From Lactarius indigo (taxonomy: Eukaryota; Basidiomycota; Agaricomycetes; Russulales; Russulaceae): DNA of 64,000 bases. Location: assembly GCA_025766275.1 (NCBI GenBank), contig JAFKAC010000031.1, forward strand, positions 620,001 through 684,000, given 5' to 3'. Shown piece by piece: positions 1-11,287 of the stretch (within the stretch, counting starts at the first letter, position 1; every line of letters starts with the position of its first letter). Made by a program: the position numbers and the translations under genes. A model generated the notes under the pieces. The model was given only the letters and a program-made list of their open reading frames with translations. It made no database searches and was not told the DNA's origin.

Positions 1-225
1 CCCTGACAGCCCCATAGCACTCAAAGAAACTCAGAATCCAGTTGAACAAGGAAAGACAAGGCAGAAGATGTGCAAGGCAATTCTGGCGCCTCTGAATCGG
101 GCGTCATCGATAAGGAGGCAGTGCACGTGGCGCATCGGTGCCAACGCCACTGGCACCGTTGGCACCTTGACTGGCATGAACACTAGGACCGGTACTGTCG
201 CTGGCACCGCGCCAACTGCCATGGC

Positions 226-1538
226 TTGCGCCGTGGCATCTCAAGCAGTGCTGTCCTCACCAAAGGCCCACCGCAGGCGCAGTCGCAATCGCCACTCGGG
301 AAAGTCGGGGTGGCGGCGGCCCTGGCGCCTAGTAGTGGTGCGGTGAAGCCGACGCTGTGGGACGAATTTGCGCTGCGGGACCGGGTAGCGCTGGTGTCGG
401 GGGCGAACCGTGGCCTCGGGCTCGAGATGGCGCTCGCGCTGGTCGAGGCGGGCGCGCGGGCGGTCTATTGCGTCGACTTGCCCGAGCGGCCCGGGGAGGA
501 GTGGGTCAAGGTGGCCGAGTACGTCCGGCGCATGGTCGCAGACGCAGACAACGGCGCGGTCACGGGACGGCTGGAGTACGTGTGCGCGGACGTGAGGGAC
601 CAGAAGGCGATGTGGAAGGTCGGCGAGGAGATCGGGGAGCGTGAAGGCAGGATGGACGTCTGTGTGGCCGCTGCGGGGATCTTGAAATCGCACACGGACT
701 GCCTGGAGTATCCTGCGGATCGATTTGAACAGGTGCGTGCATGTATGATCGTAAAGGGGCTCAAACTTTTTCTGTTTTGTTTTAACGGGATGTGTTACAT
801 ACAGGTGATCAGCGTCAATACAAACGGAGTGTTATATACTGCGCAGGCTGCTGGAAGACAAATGGCGCGATTTGGGAATGGAGGGAGCATCATCCTGATC
901 GCCTCGATGAGCGGAAGCATCACGAACAAGGTGCGCTGGTTGCTTTGTTACACAATGATACGAATTCGGGGAGTGGCGCGTGGCTGATGAGCGGAACCGA
1001 ACATAATTAGGATCACGCGTGGGTGTCTTACAACACGAGCAAATCGGCAGTATTGCAGATGGCACGAAGCATGGCGTGCGAGCTTGGGCCGAAGCGCATC
1101 CGGGTCAACACACTCTCCCCTGGGCACATTTACACTTCGTGAGCATATTCCTTCTTTTGTCGGTTCGGCTCAAACACGGTGCGGAGAGCCTGGGCCAACT
1201 CGGAGCCCGGGAGATGGGCGTCTCCTAGTTCGGAATGCTCAGGCACCACGGCGCAGCTGTGACTGTAGGGGACTGACGCACAGTTCATTGTAGGATGACT
1301 GCGGCCTATTTAGACACGCAGCCGCACTTGCTGGACAAGTGGTCGAAGCTGAATCCGTTAGGACGGATCGGAAGGCCTGATGAATTACGAGGTGTGGTAA
1401 CATGGTTGGCTTCTGACGCGTCTACCTTTTGCACCGGAAGCGAGTGAGTAATGTCATCGCGTGAATCACATCCAGTCACGTTACTGACAGCGGTGATACG
1501 ACAGTATATTGGTTAGTGGAGGGCATCATGCGTGGTAG
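226..1538 (+). CDS. Short-chain dehydrogenase/reductase (SDR)
   Basis: NAD(P)-dependent oxidoreductase of the classical SDR fold. I read exons at about 226-732, 805-930, 1011-1138, 1294-1443 and 1505-1538, all with GT..AG introns. The protein carries the cofactor loop VSGANRGLGLEMAL, an AAAG variant of the NNAG motif, the catalytic pair in SYNTSKSAV (Tyr-x3-Lys), and the end DILVSGGHHAW that is typical of the family. The frame stays open across all junctions, so the body looks intact. The start is uncertain: 226 is the first in-frame ATG, but an upstream ATG at 68 in another frame opens a stretch rich in Arg, Ser and Ala that could be a mitochondrial presequence joined by an unseen intron. 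The best family guess is the sorbose reductase or D-arabinitol 2-dehydrogenase-like group; the substrate is unknown. Confidence 0.85.
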
Positions 1539-2050
1539 TGGCCCAGGAGTGTGCCGGTGTGGGTGTAGTGCTAGTCAATGTGACGGTGTGACATGTGACG
1601 AGAGTGTCGATCTAAGATCTGAATGTAAATGCGCAGTCGGCTGCGGAAAGGTGCGCAGTGTGTAAAAGTTGGCTGTCCAAGGAAAGCAGCCCGGTCAGCC
1701 TCAGCCTCATCCCCAACCCCGTTCCCAACTTGGCTTTTGCTCAAATGAACGCTACAAAGCACCACAGGGAACCCATGCCCACTGACATCGCTGACAAGAT
1801 TACCGCTCTCAAGCGGAAACAAGCAAAGTGCGTCCTCTACCAGTCCCGTTCCCCCCCCCACCTTGTTTTTCAACCCTTCTCACACATTGTACTACTCTAC
1901 AGTAATAATAGAAAGGACCGTACAGAACGTCCCCCTGTGCCCGTTCCTCACCCCCAATCTTCACCGCCCCGCAGGCAACCCCCCTCAGGGCAGACACCTC
2001 CGGTCCTCTTATCTAGGGCCGAGCCAGACTCCAGCGAGTTCACTCGCATC
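1539..2050. other. Intergenic, small coding-like stretch
   Basis: About 510 bases between the SDR and the EST1-like gene. I see a short open stretch around 1773-1827 that encodes MPTDIADKITALKRKQAK and is followed by a possible donor GTGCGT. It could be an orphan first exon or chance, and I could not join it to anything. A C-tract lies near 1851-1860. No other feature is supported. Confidence 0.3.
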
Positions 2051-5000
2051 ATGACATTATCACCCCCCTCCCAAAAACCTATGCCTCCCCACAAGCACCA
2101 GGCCAAACTTTTTAATCCCAGTACAGATCCCATCCCTACTATGCGCCGCACCGCTGAGCCGGAGGCTATGTCCGAGTCTACTGGGAGCTCCTATGCTCAG
2201 CGGCCTCCCGCCGATGCTTCCAGAAATCGGGATGCAGCTCAACATCGACAGCTCTTCGATCCCCGGAAGCACGACGCCTGTTGCCTTCTCCTGCAGCACA
2301 AGCGCGGAAGCCGACGCCGAAGAACTTCTGGCGACTATGCTTCCGTGTCCTCCGTTTCATCATATGCAAATTCCTATCGTCTCTTCCAATTTCACCCTCT
2401 CCTCCAGCACCACAGGTGGCTCATCTGCGCCGTCTTCCCTCTTCGAGAGCAAACCCCGCGAAGAATCCAAGACGAGTGCCTTCTCCGCCCAGCTCAAGAA
2501 GCTTTATCGCGACATCTCTGCCCTCGAGTCAAAGATCCTCGCCGATTCGGGTGAACCGCAAGATGAGAGCCGTATCGTCATCAAGGGTGGCCCGTCCATG
2601 GGATCCGAGGACAGCCGAGAAGGCACGATGGAAAAAAGCGACCGAGGATCACAAGCAGTACGCTTCTTTGTTCTTCTGCATAATCATCACAGACTCACAA
2701 TGATGGTTGCAGGCTTTCTGAGTTAATGCTCCGTCTTTTGGAGATCTCGCTAGCGCCAGGCGTCCCCGCGTCATTGCGTAATATACCCGAGAAATACAAC
2801 ATCATCATTCGCCTCTGGACAAATTGTTTCTACCGCCTCCTCGAGAACTTACGGCGGTACTCTCTCAACTCGAGAATTGCGTTGGAATATCTTCAAGAAT
2901 TCATATATTACGCATACACATTCTACACTGCCCTTCTCGAGAGGGAAACGTTCAAGGACTATCGGCCGGGTTGGTTGGAAGCGCTTGGAGATCTCGCTCG
3001 TTATCGCATCGTAATCGCTGCAATGGTCCCCGCCCCGCTGCGTCCTTCGCGGACATTGACCGCTGCTGCTGTGCGCAGTAGGCTTCGTGCCTCACCCAAT
3101 GGATCCACGCTATCCCATTCCCGCACGATGAGCAGCAGCAGCAGCGAAAAACACCCCGCACGCCCCGATTCGCCTAGTCCAAGCGTGGGTATCGTCGCGG
3201 CAAGACTCATGGAACTTGAGCCGGAGAAAGAGCGCTGGCGGAGGGTCGCCCGTGATTGGTATGCTGAGGGCGTCGCAGGTACTCCTGGACACGGCAAGCT
3301 GCACCACCATTTGGGGCTTCTCAGCCGCGAGGCAGAGGGCGAGGAGCTGCGTGGTGTCTACCACTTTGTTAAGAGGTAACGTGTTTATTTAATTTCCCCC
3401 AGACCCCGTTATTAATCAGCTCCCTTCCCTTTTTTTTTTCCGTCTGATCGCATAGTATGATTGCCATCCGACCGTTCGAGACGGCTCGTGAGTCTGTCCT
3501 GCCTCTGTGGTCACAGACAGCACAGGCACGACGCTCCGCCCCCGACGCGCGAGCACCAGAGCTTTTCGTGCTTCTGCACGGGATGCTCTTTACAAATATC
3601 CAACTCGACGACTTTTCGTCTACCCTCGCGCGTCTAGTTGAACGTCTTAGTATAGAAGAGCCAGAGGGGCGGGAATGGGCCATGATGGCCGCGGTCAACA
3701 TCGGCGCTCTTCTCGAGTACGGTCGCCCACAAGGTTTCCTGCGGCGTTCCGGGGTCCTTGGCCAAGATCGCAATCCTGCTGCCATCGCAGCCGCGACCAA
3801 GGTAAAACTCGCAAAGAAAGCGCAGGCAGACGAGCGTATGGAGGTCGATGGTGAAGAAGCGGAGACGTAGCAGCGATGTGGATGCCTCAAACCCCCAAGG
3901 CGTCTCCGCCATTCAAATTTCTCCCGCACTTTCCGACGCTTTGCCGTCGTTAGAACCATCCCCCTCGTTCAAGATGGCCCAGGATCTTACGTTCGGCATG
4001 CTTGCTCACGCTCTCCGGAGCACGCGAGATGTACCGAATCCGTATGTGACCATCCTCCTCATGTTTCTCCAGACAATCCTTCGGCATCCAGAGGGTCTTT
4101 CCGCCCTCGAGCGTGCCATTCCCTGGGGAGACTTGGCCGCGTTTCTTACACGTGCACCGCACGTAACGTCAGTCCACTTACAGAACGATAAGCTCGATAA
4201 AAACAGTGTGTTGCTGGAGGACTGGGCCATGCGTGGGATGGCGTGGGTCGGGCGAGTCTTCGAGCGCGGGTGCTGGGAGGGCAACGACGGTCGTCTCATG
4301 GAAATGGAGATGTTGGACAGCGCGCGATGCAGAATCCGTCGACGGCATGTGGGAGGACGACGATGACAACGACAAAACTAGCCGGCCCACCCGGGCCACC
4401 CTCGCGTGGCGGCGTACCTGTGTGGGCGAGCACGAGGATCGCCAAGATCGTCCCCGGATTCAGTATGGGATGGAAAGAGGTCGTGGTGGGTTGACGGAAT
4501 GCTCGCGGAGAAGTCGCGCGTGTGGGAGGAGGAAGATCGCCAAGCCCGCGAAGAGGAGGAGCGCAGGAAGCTGGGCCGACGCTGGGTCGACATCGAGGGC
4601 GACGAGTTGATGGACGTCGAGGACGATACCACCGACAACCTCTCAGAGTCCGGAAGCGAGGACGACGACGAAGATCCAGAAGAGATCAAAGCGTTGAAGG
4701 TATGGCACAGCAGCTTGATTTGAGTGTGAAGTTGTGAAAAGCTTATGTTGTTTCCTCGTGATATAGGCTCGGCGCCGGTACCTCAGGGGTCTTCTGCAAT
4801 CGTCGGCTTCGATGTCACCAGGCTCCACAAACTCGCGTCCTCGGCGATCACGGGCTCCCTGCGCGGCGCGGAATGTCGCCGCTCGTGCCGGGTTGCAGCT
4901 CGTGTCAGGATATACCGTCCTCGTCTTGGATACTAACATCCTCCTTTCCTCTCTGGCTATGGTCAGCAATCTCGTTGAGAGTCTTTGCTGGACAGTTGTC

Positions 5001-5511
5001 GTCCCCCTTCCTGCTATCATGGAGCTTGACGGTCTCGCTTCGAACCCTAACACCGCTCGGTGAGGCCGCCAAAGCTGCGATTGCTTTCGTCGTCGGCCAC
5101 GTACGCTCGCACTCTGATTCGCTCAAAGTGCAAACGTCGCGTGGCAACTATCTCTCGTCACTGACCGTGCGGAGCGAGCTAGTCGACTTTGATGACCCCG
5201 ACTCTTGGGAACGTAACATGGACGACCTGATCTTGAAGGCAGCGATATGGCAAGACGAGCACTGGGTCGATCGGTCTTCATTGCTTAAAGTTGAGCAGTC
5301 GAACGAGAGAACCAAAGGCGCAGCAAAGGTTGTACTGCTTAGCCTCGACCGTAATCGTGCGTATCCCGTTTTTCTCCTCCTATCGTCCCCATGGTTGACA
5401 TGTCCCTTGCCTTTCTTTTCACCAGTCCGTCTCAAAGCACGTGCGAGGCACCTCGATGCCGCCAGTGAAAAAGAACTCGCTTTTCTGTTGGCCGCAACGA
5501 CTGGGCGATGA
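2051..5511 (+). CDS. EST1/SMG6-like protein with C-terminal PIN domain
   Basis: Related to telomerase-associated EST1 and to nonsense-mediated-decay factors SMG5/6/7. The N-terminus is Ser-rich and disordered. The EST1 and TPR-like helical region includes NIPEKYNIIIRLWTNC and WLEALGDLARYR, and an acidic linker follows. The last 230 residues form a PIN nuclease domain in which VLDTNILL, IMELDGL, NMDDLILKA and LSLDRNLRLKA carry the expected acidic residues. Exons are about 2051-2657, 2713-3375, 3456-4699, 4767-5356 and 5426-5511. The frame is broken at several points. Single extra bases near 2375, 2611, 3868 and 5050 explain most of them; the stretches 2265-2290 and 4330-4480 are more disturbed. 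The start at 2051 is chosen because the conserved-looking N-terminal segment opens there in the right frame. The stop lies inside a perfect palindrome, so the true C-terminus may differ. PIN acidic residues suggest endonuclease activity, which is an inference. Confidence 0.85.
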
Positions 5512-5533
5512 TGCCATGGCATCATCGCCCAGT
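5500..5533. repeat. Perfect 34-base palindrome over the EST1-like stop codon
   Basis: Positions 5500-5516 and 5517-5533 are exact reverse complements with no loop. Allowing one bulged base the arms extend to about 5494 and 5540. The TGA stop of the EST1-like gene is at 5509-5511, inside the left arm. It may be a natural cruciform or a fold-back assembly artefact. Confidence 0.9.
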
Positions 5534-5582
5534 CCGTTGCATGTTGACGCCTGGTTTTCCGTTCTCGGAAAAATCTACTTCT

Positions 5583-5619
5583 CCGTTCGTCCCTAGGCTA
5601 AGCATCTAGGGACGAACGG
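5583..5619. repeat. Perfect 14-base-pair hairpin, 9-base loop
   Basis: CCGTTCGTCCCTAG at 5583-5596 is exactly reverse-complementary to 5606-5619. It lies in the 3-prime flank of the EST1-like gene, 50 bases past the palindrome. The function is unknown. It could form a stable RNA stem if it is within the transcript. Confidence 0.85.
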
Positions 5620-6952
5620 GGGCGAGAACGGGAGGCGGGGCGCCACTATGCATCATGCGCCGAGAAAAATGAGTTCTTTTTCACTCGCAGCTTCGATGTA
5701 CCCCGCCACGGGTAGCTTTGGCCCTGTCGCCGCTAATTGCTCCTAGCTCCTCGTCTCGCTGTTTCGCCTTTCACTCGATAGCCACCGCCACGTACGCAAA
5801 CACTGTAACCCTACCGCCCAAGCAGCCCCCGCCGCCTTCGTTGCCGCCCTGGCATTTATTTATTTATATATTGTTTTCTTTCTACTTCCGGTGGTCCTCG
5901 TGTCGAAATATTCCCAAACAAACACTACCTTCGCTGCTTTGATAGGGGTTTCTCTTTTTTTTTTTCATTCACTCGCATAATGGCGCGCCACAATTTGGCG
6001 TCACCCTTCTCTCTCTCTTTTTGATTTTTCTTTCTTGTCCGCTCCTCCCAACGTCAACTGTCTGTGTGTGTCTCTTATTTCCTCCTCATCGTGCAAATTC
6101 TTTGTGTAGCATTAATCCATTTCATTGGAGCGATCGATATTACTAGTGACCAAATAAGATGCTATTTCTTCTACGTAACTTAAAGCCGTTTGTTGCACGT
6201 GTTGAAGTAACGTAGAATGATTTCCGTCTCTCCTTTCAATGCTTGGCACATAAGAATCTAGATTGCCGACTTACAAACGCCTAACTTACGTTCCTGTACA
6301 GTGCTCATCCTCACCGGATGCATTAGAGTGGCGGAATAACGACGGCAGCTTATCTCCGCAGCCACCTTCGCGAACGGCCACTCATAGGTAGGCTGGCGTG
6401 CGTCCCCGTGCCTCGTCCTCGTCTTTGTTCGTTGCGTCCACGTCTTCATAGTGCCATTCATTTCCCTTCCTACCTATCATAACCAATTTATTTTCATCCT
6501 GTCAACTTGCTCCACTCGTCGGTCAAAGCACTCTTGCTGTTGTTCGACTCCAAGTTCCGTTCTTTGTCTTGCTCGCTTCGACACCTACTCCACAGGCTGC
6601 CTCGTTCTCCCGCTCCGTCTGTCGTCTCGTTCTCTCCTATGCCACCCTGGTTCTTTATTGTACTTTCCTCTTTCCCTCGCCTACTTGGTCTGGTTTGGCT
6701 ACTGGCCTCTCCTGTATTTAAACCACTGTTTTTACTGCTGGATATTTCCATCTCTGTCTCAGCGCGATTGTCCCCGAAGTCAGGCCCAATTGTTCTAGGC
6801 CTTGTTTCTAGCTCGCTCCCACCCTTGTTGTCGCCTTTGCGAGAGAGTGGCTGATCCCTCTTTCTCTTCCCCCCCCTCTCTGGTGGTGGAATCTCTCTTC
6901 GACTTCAAACTCACCTAGGGCCTTTATCGCCCTTACTAGAAGAGCGGAAATC
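5620..6952. other. Non-coding stretch, pyrimidine-rich
   Basis: About 1.3 kb without a supportable gene. 5860-5880 is AT-rich (tttatttattta). 6450-6900 is strongly C/T-rich on the plus strand, as is common in fungal promoters and 5-prime leaders, and ends just before the possible gene at 6953. Open frames here have low-complexity Leu/Ser/Cys composition and no recognisable motif. Confidence 0.5.
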
Positions 6953-7768
6953 ATGCAAAATACGGAGGTCAGAACACCCATCGGCCATGTTAGAGGAGCA
7001 AGGGATAAACAGCATATGACCCTCAAGATGTTACTGGACAGCCAGTCGAAGGCAGTGGACAGTCTGGCAAGGGCAGTGGACAGTCTATCAGGCGCACTGG
7101 ACAGTCAGTTGAGGGCTCCCGACCGGTTCTTCAACCGTCAGCAGAAGAATGAGCTATTACGTGTGTTTTTCTTGCTCTTTTTCGGTACTTTATTCTCATG
7201 CTCATTATTTAGCAACTCAAAGAACACTTCTCAATGCCACGGGCCCCTCGCCACTGCATCCGGGAGATCTGGTCTCACAAAGCAAATCCCGCGGCGACTA
7301 TCCCGAGTTCGGTCCTGTGGACACTTCAAGACTACCGGCGCGAGCAAGCAGGCAGTAATCCACGCGGCAACTACCCACCAAAGATGCGCCTGGCAATCCG
7401 TGACGAAGACGGAAGTGTGATTTCGGACGTTGACTACAATGTCATCCGTTCCAGTGCAATCCACATCGTGCGCAGGAAGCTCCAACCGCTTAATAACTCC
7501 CACTACCGCCGTAATCCCTGAATGCAAAACCTTCTACAAGACCAATCACCCCGATGAGTGCTCTGCGGTCATCGGCGAGCTCGAGGACGCTTGTCCTCTG
7601 CTCACCCTCTGTAACTCGCACTGGAAGGCAGAGGGGCTACTTGGTTCGGTAATGAAGTACATGCGATCCAAGGCGGCGTGCCAGCAGGAATGGGCCAGGC
7701 GTGGAAGAGGGCCCTTCAAATGCGAGGGCTTTCATGCCACAGCCAGGTCAGATGCCGCCCCAAATTAA
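6953..7768 (+). CDS. Hypothetical protein with heptad repeat, frames broken
   Basis: I do not recognise a named family. The first exon starts MQNTEVRTPIGH and runs through four 7-residue units of the type VDSLARA, likely a short coiled coil. A possible intron follows at about 7160-7212 (GTGTGT..TTTAG). The later part (about 7234-7765) lies in different frames, with blocks such as IRDEDGSVIS, CKTFYKTNHPDE and LLTLCNSHWKAEGLLGSV. The last resembles the conserved tail of a protein family that is common and of unknown function in Agaricomycete genomes. Frame changes suggest either missed introns or extra bases. A further exon may continue to about 7797 before a GTAAGT donor. It could be a decayed member of that family, and the boundaries are approximate. 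Confidence 0.4.
7034..7117 (+). repeat. Tandem repeat, 4 units of 21 bases
   Basis: Units start at 7034, 7055, 7076 and 7097, each reading approximately (C/G)TGGACAGTCTGGCAAGGGCA. In the open frame each unit encodes one heptad (D-S-x-x-x-A/R-x), so the array probably expanded as a coiled-coil module. Confidence 0.85.
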
Positions 7769-7899
7769 CTTCGCAAGTATCATTGGAGACCTGTCTCGTA
7801 AGTTTCTTTTTTTCTTTTTCCTCTTCGAGCCCTCGAACACGTCTTCAGCCTCCACGGCCGATCAACTCCCCACAGGTTACCGAAAACTTTAGCAAGAGA

Positions 7900-9111
7900 A
7901 CTGCCGGCGCTGTTACGTACAGGAACTCGAGGCCTGCATGTAGGCCCTGACAATACCAAGGCTCCAACTATGAACATCCCAGACCTTTCGTGCCAATCTT
8001 GCCAATCTCGCACTTGCATTGTCACGTCACTCCTAACTTCCACGCCTTCAATTCTGTCTACTGCCCCTGCCACTCTTTCCATCTTATTTGTTCGCATTAC
8101 CAGTATGTCCAGTTCACATCCCTTATCTTCTTCCATGGTCATTGGAAACCACCAAAACACTATCGTGCAACGCGCAGTACTTCCCTTTGTCCACTCTTTC
8201 CAGTGCTCGTCATATCACCCGGGTCTTCATCCATCCGCGTCCGCTGTGCTGCGGTGAGTGGTGGTTTCACGCCCGCGCCGCCCTTTGTCGATGACCATGT
8301 GTGTGACTGCTTCCACCTCGATCGTTTACTCTCTGCAGCCATGTAGGAGCTTCTAGAATTTAGTAAAGTGCTTCATCCGAACACTTTCACTTTCGTGTAG
8401 CATTCCGACGTTTTGCAGACAATTTGAGACAACTTTGCGATTAAAGCACGCGAAGTACGTTCCCACCGTAGCGGGTTTCGCCCGAGAAAAAGGACTGTCC
8501 TGATATGCGGCACACTAAGCTGCCACGAAGACTCATGTAAGATGCGTTCGGAAAAAAGCATATACTTCCTTTCTGGCATGATCTTGCAAAGGAACAACGC
8601 CGCCTCACAATTACGCGTCCGAAGGATCCAAGGGAGTTACGTGATTGGTGATTCACGCACCCTTCATCCGATAAGTGTATCACAAGGTCTAGCCCACCTC
8701 TGGCCTTCAGTGAGAAAAAGGTCTGACCAGGCTCGTGGTTGGGCGTACAGGAACGTGCGCTATGATTATCTGATGTCCCTCTCACGCGGTACAGTTGCGG
8801 TCTTCTTTTTACGCGTACTTTGCAAGAGCGATATTGAAAAGGGTCCAGCCTTGACGTGTAAGAACTGAAGTTGCATACGCGCAAGCCTAGACAGGATCCC
8901 GTTTTGTTTACATCAGAGCACGGACTCCTTCTCGAAGTGCTAGCTGTGCAATTTTTCGCAAGCGAAGCAAGGGACGGGGCGTGCACCCGCCGCAACGTGC
9001 TGGGAAGGTAAGTTTTTTTTTTTCCGTGTTTTTGTATCAGTCTACAATTCTCACAAAACTGTTGCCGCGTGCAAAAACATGGCGTCTTTGTGATGTTCTA
9101 ATACCCCTCGT
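7900..9111. other. No supported gene
   Basis: About 1.2 kb between the doubtful gene and NDK. The longest open frame is a 184-codon minus-strand stretch at 8441-8995 with Ser/Arg/Cys-rich, non-conserved-looking composition and no motif. I regard it as chance. A T-tract lies at about 9012-9021. Nothing else is identifiable. Confidence 0.5.
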
Positions 9112-9849
9112 CTATTCGAAGATCCAGGAGGCGAGCGTGGCCTCAGTACTGAACGACTGCCCTCCGGGAACCAGCTGCAGAGAAGGCACAATACGAATCA
9201 GCGTCGTGCGCGCATGAACAAGAGAGGAAGACCCACAGTTTGATCTCCTTCTCGGCGTTCTCAGTCGAGTCGGAACCGTGGCAGATGTTGCGGCCGACTG
9301 CAAGGGCAAAGTCGCCGCGGATAGTACCTATAATTTTGATGCGCAGCGCATCCTCGTATTGGGGACTAGGGGCCAGCCAGAATTTAGAGGAAGTAACGAA
9401 CCGGGAGAAGAGGCCAGCGGGTTGGTTGTACCGAGCATCGCACGGCCCGTCTTGACGGCGTCGAGACCTTGCCAGACCATAGCGACAACGGGGCCCGAAG
9501 CCATGTACTTGATAAGGCCGGGGAAGAATGGCTTGTCGTTCAGATCTGCGTAATCTGTAGAGGAAGGACGGGGAACATGAGTTTTGGACGTTTGTATGCT
9601 AGGACTCAGGCTCACGCTTCTCGAGATGTGCGGGAGTAGCGTGAACGAGCTTGAGAGCGATAAGCTTTGAAACCACGCTTCTCGAAGCGTTCAATGATGT
9701 TGCCGACTAGACCTCGCTGGACGCCGTCGGGCTACGATGGGGATGAGATGACCGAGATGGTCCTCGTCGTCAGTAGATCTGTGAGTAAGTGATGCTGGGT
9801 GAGGCAGCCAGACCTTGACCATGATGTACGTGCGCTCGTCAACGGACAT
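9112..9849 (-). CDS. YNK1: Nucleoside diphosphate kinase
   Basis: Transfers the gamma phosphate from ATP to NDPs through a phosphohistidine. Minus-strand exons are 9849-9814, 9731-9616, 9554-9402, 9327-9237 and 9174-9112, giving about 152 residues, which is normal for the family. Visible landmarks are the start [12 protein letters not shown], then [34 protein letters not shown], the substrate region [19 protein letters not shown], and the active-site block RNICHGSDS with the catalytic His. One extra A in the run at 9666-9668 throws the frame in exon 2: removing it restores a continuous family-like reading into the next junction. The last exon also needs a small correction before it ends WIFE. 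It is single-copy-like and convergent with no close neighbour. Cytosolic and mitochondrial forms are not distinguishable here. Confidence 0.93.
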
Positions 9850-10103
9850 GATAGAGGATTGATGTTCTTGCTGTTGGGGTTGACAAAAGGGAAGAAAGGA
9901 GAGATGAGTAGATGCGAGGAGGACCGCGCAGATTTTAAGAGGAAACTTCATCAGCAACTCAGATCTCTATCTGCTTCATCCGGAGATAGCCGCTGACTGC
10001 AGTGCTTTTTACCCACGGGTCCACAAATACGCACAAATAACGCCAATGTGGCAGTTTGTCCCGGCCCGCTTCGGTTCGTCCTTCACTACTTGGAAAGAAA
10101 CAA

Positions 10104-10722
10104 ATGTCTGGTCCTCTTGGCCCGTCTCTCGCCTCATACGTGCGTTCCTCTCGTACACTTTCAAAATGGCTCCAGCCCGTCGCTACATGGTATGCCAACC
10201 TCTCTGGCTATCGCAGAGTTGGCCTTGTCTACGATGACCTTCGTGCGTCTTAGTCCCACTACCAAACTCCGCGCACCACCAGTGTTGTGGTGGTGCGGGA
10301 TGTGAGATAGCCAATGCTCACAAGATTCTTTCATCCTTTCGCTTTATACAGTCGTAGAGGAGCGTCCCGATGTGCAAAGGGTACGCTGACTTATGTGTTT
10401 TCGTTCGGAGGATTTCCTGAACCTACGACGTGTCACAACAGGCAATTTCCCGCTTGACGCCCCGTGAGGCTTACGACCGCGCGTACCGATTCAAGCGCGC
10501 TTCCCAAGCTAGCGTTCTCCACAAGGATCTCCCACAGTCTGAATGGACCAAACCCGAGGAGGTATGTCCTTAGCTCACACATCTCCCCCGCCCCCAACAA
10601 GCGGCTCATGCTCTGTCCTGTTTGCGTAGGACGTTCGGTATTTGAAGCCTCACGTTCTGGAGGTTGTCAAAGAGGACCAGGAACGGCGCGTTTGGGATAC
10701 TATCAATGTCGCTAGAAAGTAG
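10104..10722 (+). CDS. QCR7: Cytochrome bc1 complex subunit 7
   Basis: Small matrix-side subunit of respiratory complex III (ubiquinol-cytochrome c reductase, 14-kDa subunit). Exons are 10104-10242, 10352-10380, 10442-10561 and 10630-10722, giving 126 residues, the usual length. Key stretches are the start [16 protein letters not shown], then [11 protein letters not shown], the tiny 29-base second exon coding [38 protein letters not shown] and the end DTINVARK. All introns are GT..AG and the frame is clean. It has no cleaved presequence, as expected because QCR7 is imported without one. The identification rests on the strong order of family motifs. Confidence 0.95.
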
Positions 10723-11287
10723 CCGGTTGAAACTGCGTGATGTTTCGTAATATTTGGCCTGGACACCCTCCTGGCCCCCTTAGAGAAATGTGGATAGCAA
10801 CATTGCATACCGCAATCGAAACAGAAGTATCGCAACCAGGAGAACACAGTGAATACCCAGATATTCTCATTGCCATACCGCGTGAATGTTCAGGCTGGTA
10901 CTCAAACCGAAAATGAGAAAGACGTGGTGCGCGCTTATTGAAGTTGCTGAACGGGAAAGAGCACGTGGTGCATTAGCGGACTGTTGATGTCGCAACCGCA
11001 ACAGTGCCAGTAATCACATCCGGTAGTCCGCTTGGAGGTTCACCCAAAAAAGGAGCGCTCCCGATAGCGCAAGCTCGAACGACGAAAATCAGAATGGGGC
11101 CAACAAGTGAACTTGTGGGGCAGCGGCGCATATCACAGCCTTGCACGCACTGAATAGTAGCTTGTGCATAGTACAATACAATATTGTAACCACGTCTGCA
11201 TCGGTAGCATCGTGGTGTATTGTTGGGCGTGATCATCGCGCATATGGACTTCGACCCGGAGTCCCACGGCGCGGTCGATCGCTTCGT
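10723..11287. other. Intergenic, no feature seen
   Basis: About 565 bases between QCR7 and NPR2, both on the plus strand. It should hold the QCR7 terminator and the NPR2 promoter, but I see no clear TATA box or repeated motif. Confidence 0.5.

Noticed and set aside
7034..7117. Minisatellite unrelated to coding
   Set aside because: The 21-base unit keeps the frame and encodes regular heptads, so a coding repeat is more likely.
8441..8995. 184-codon open frame on the minus strand
   Set aside because: No motif, biased Ser/Arg/Cys composition, no splice or promoter context. Likely chance.
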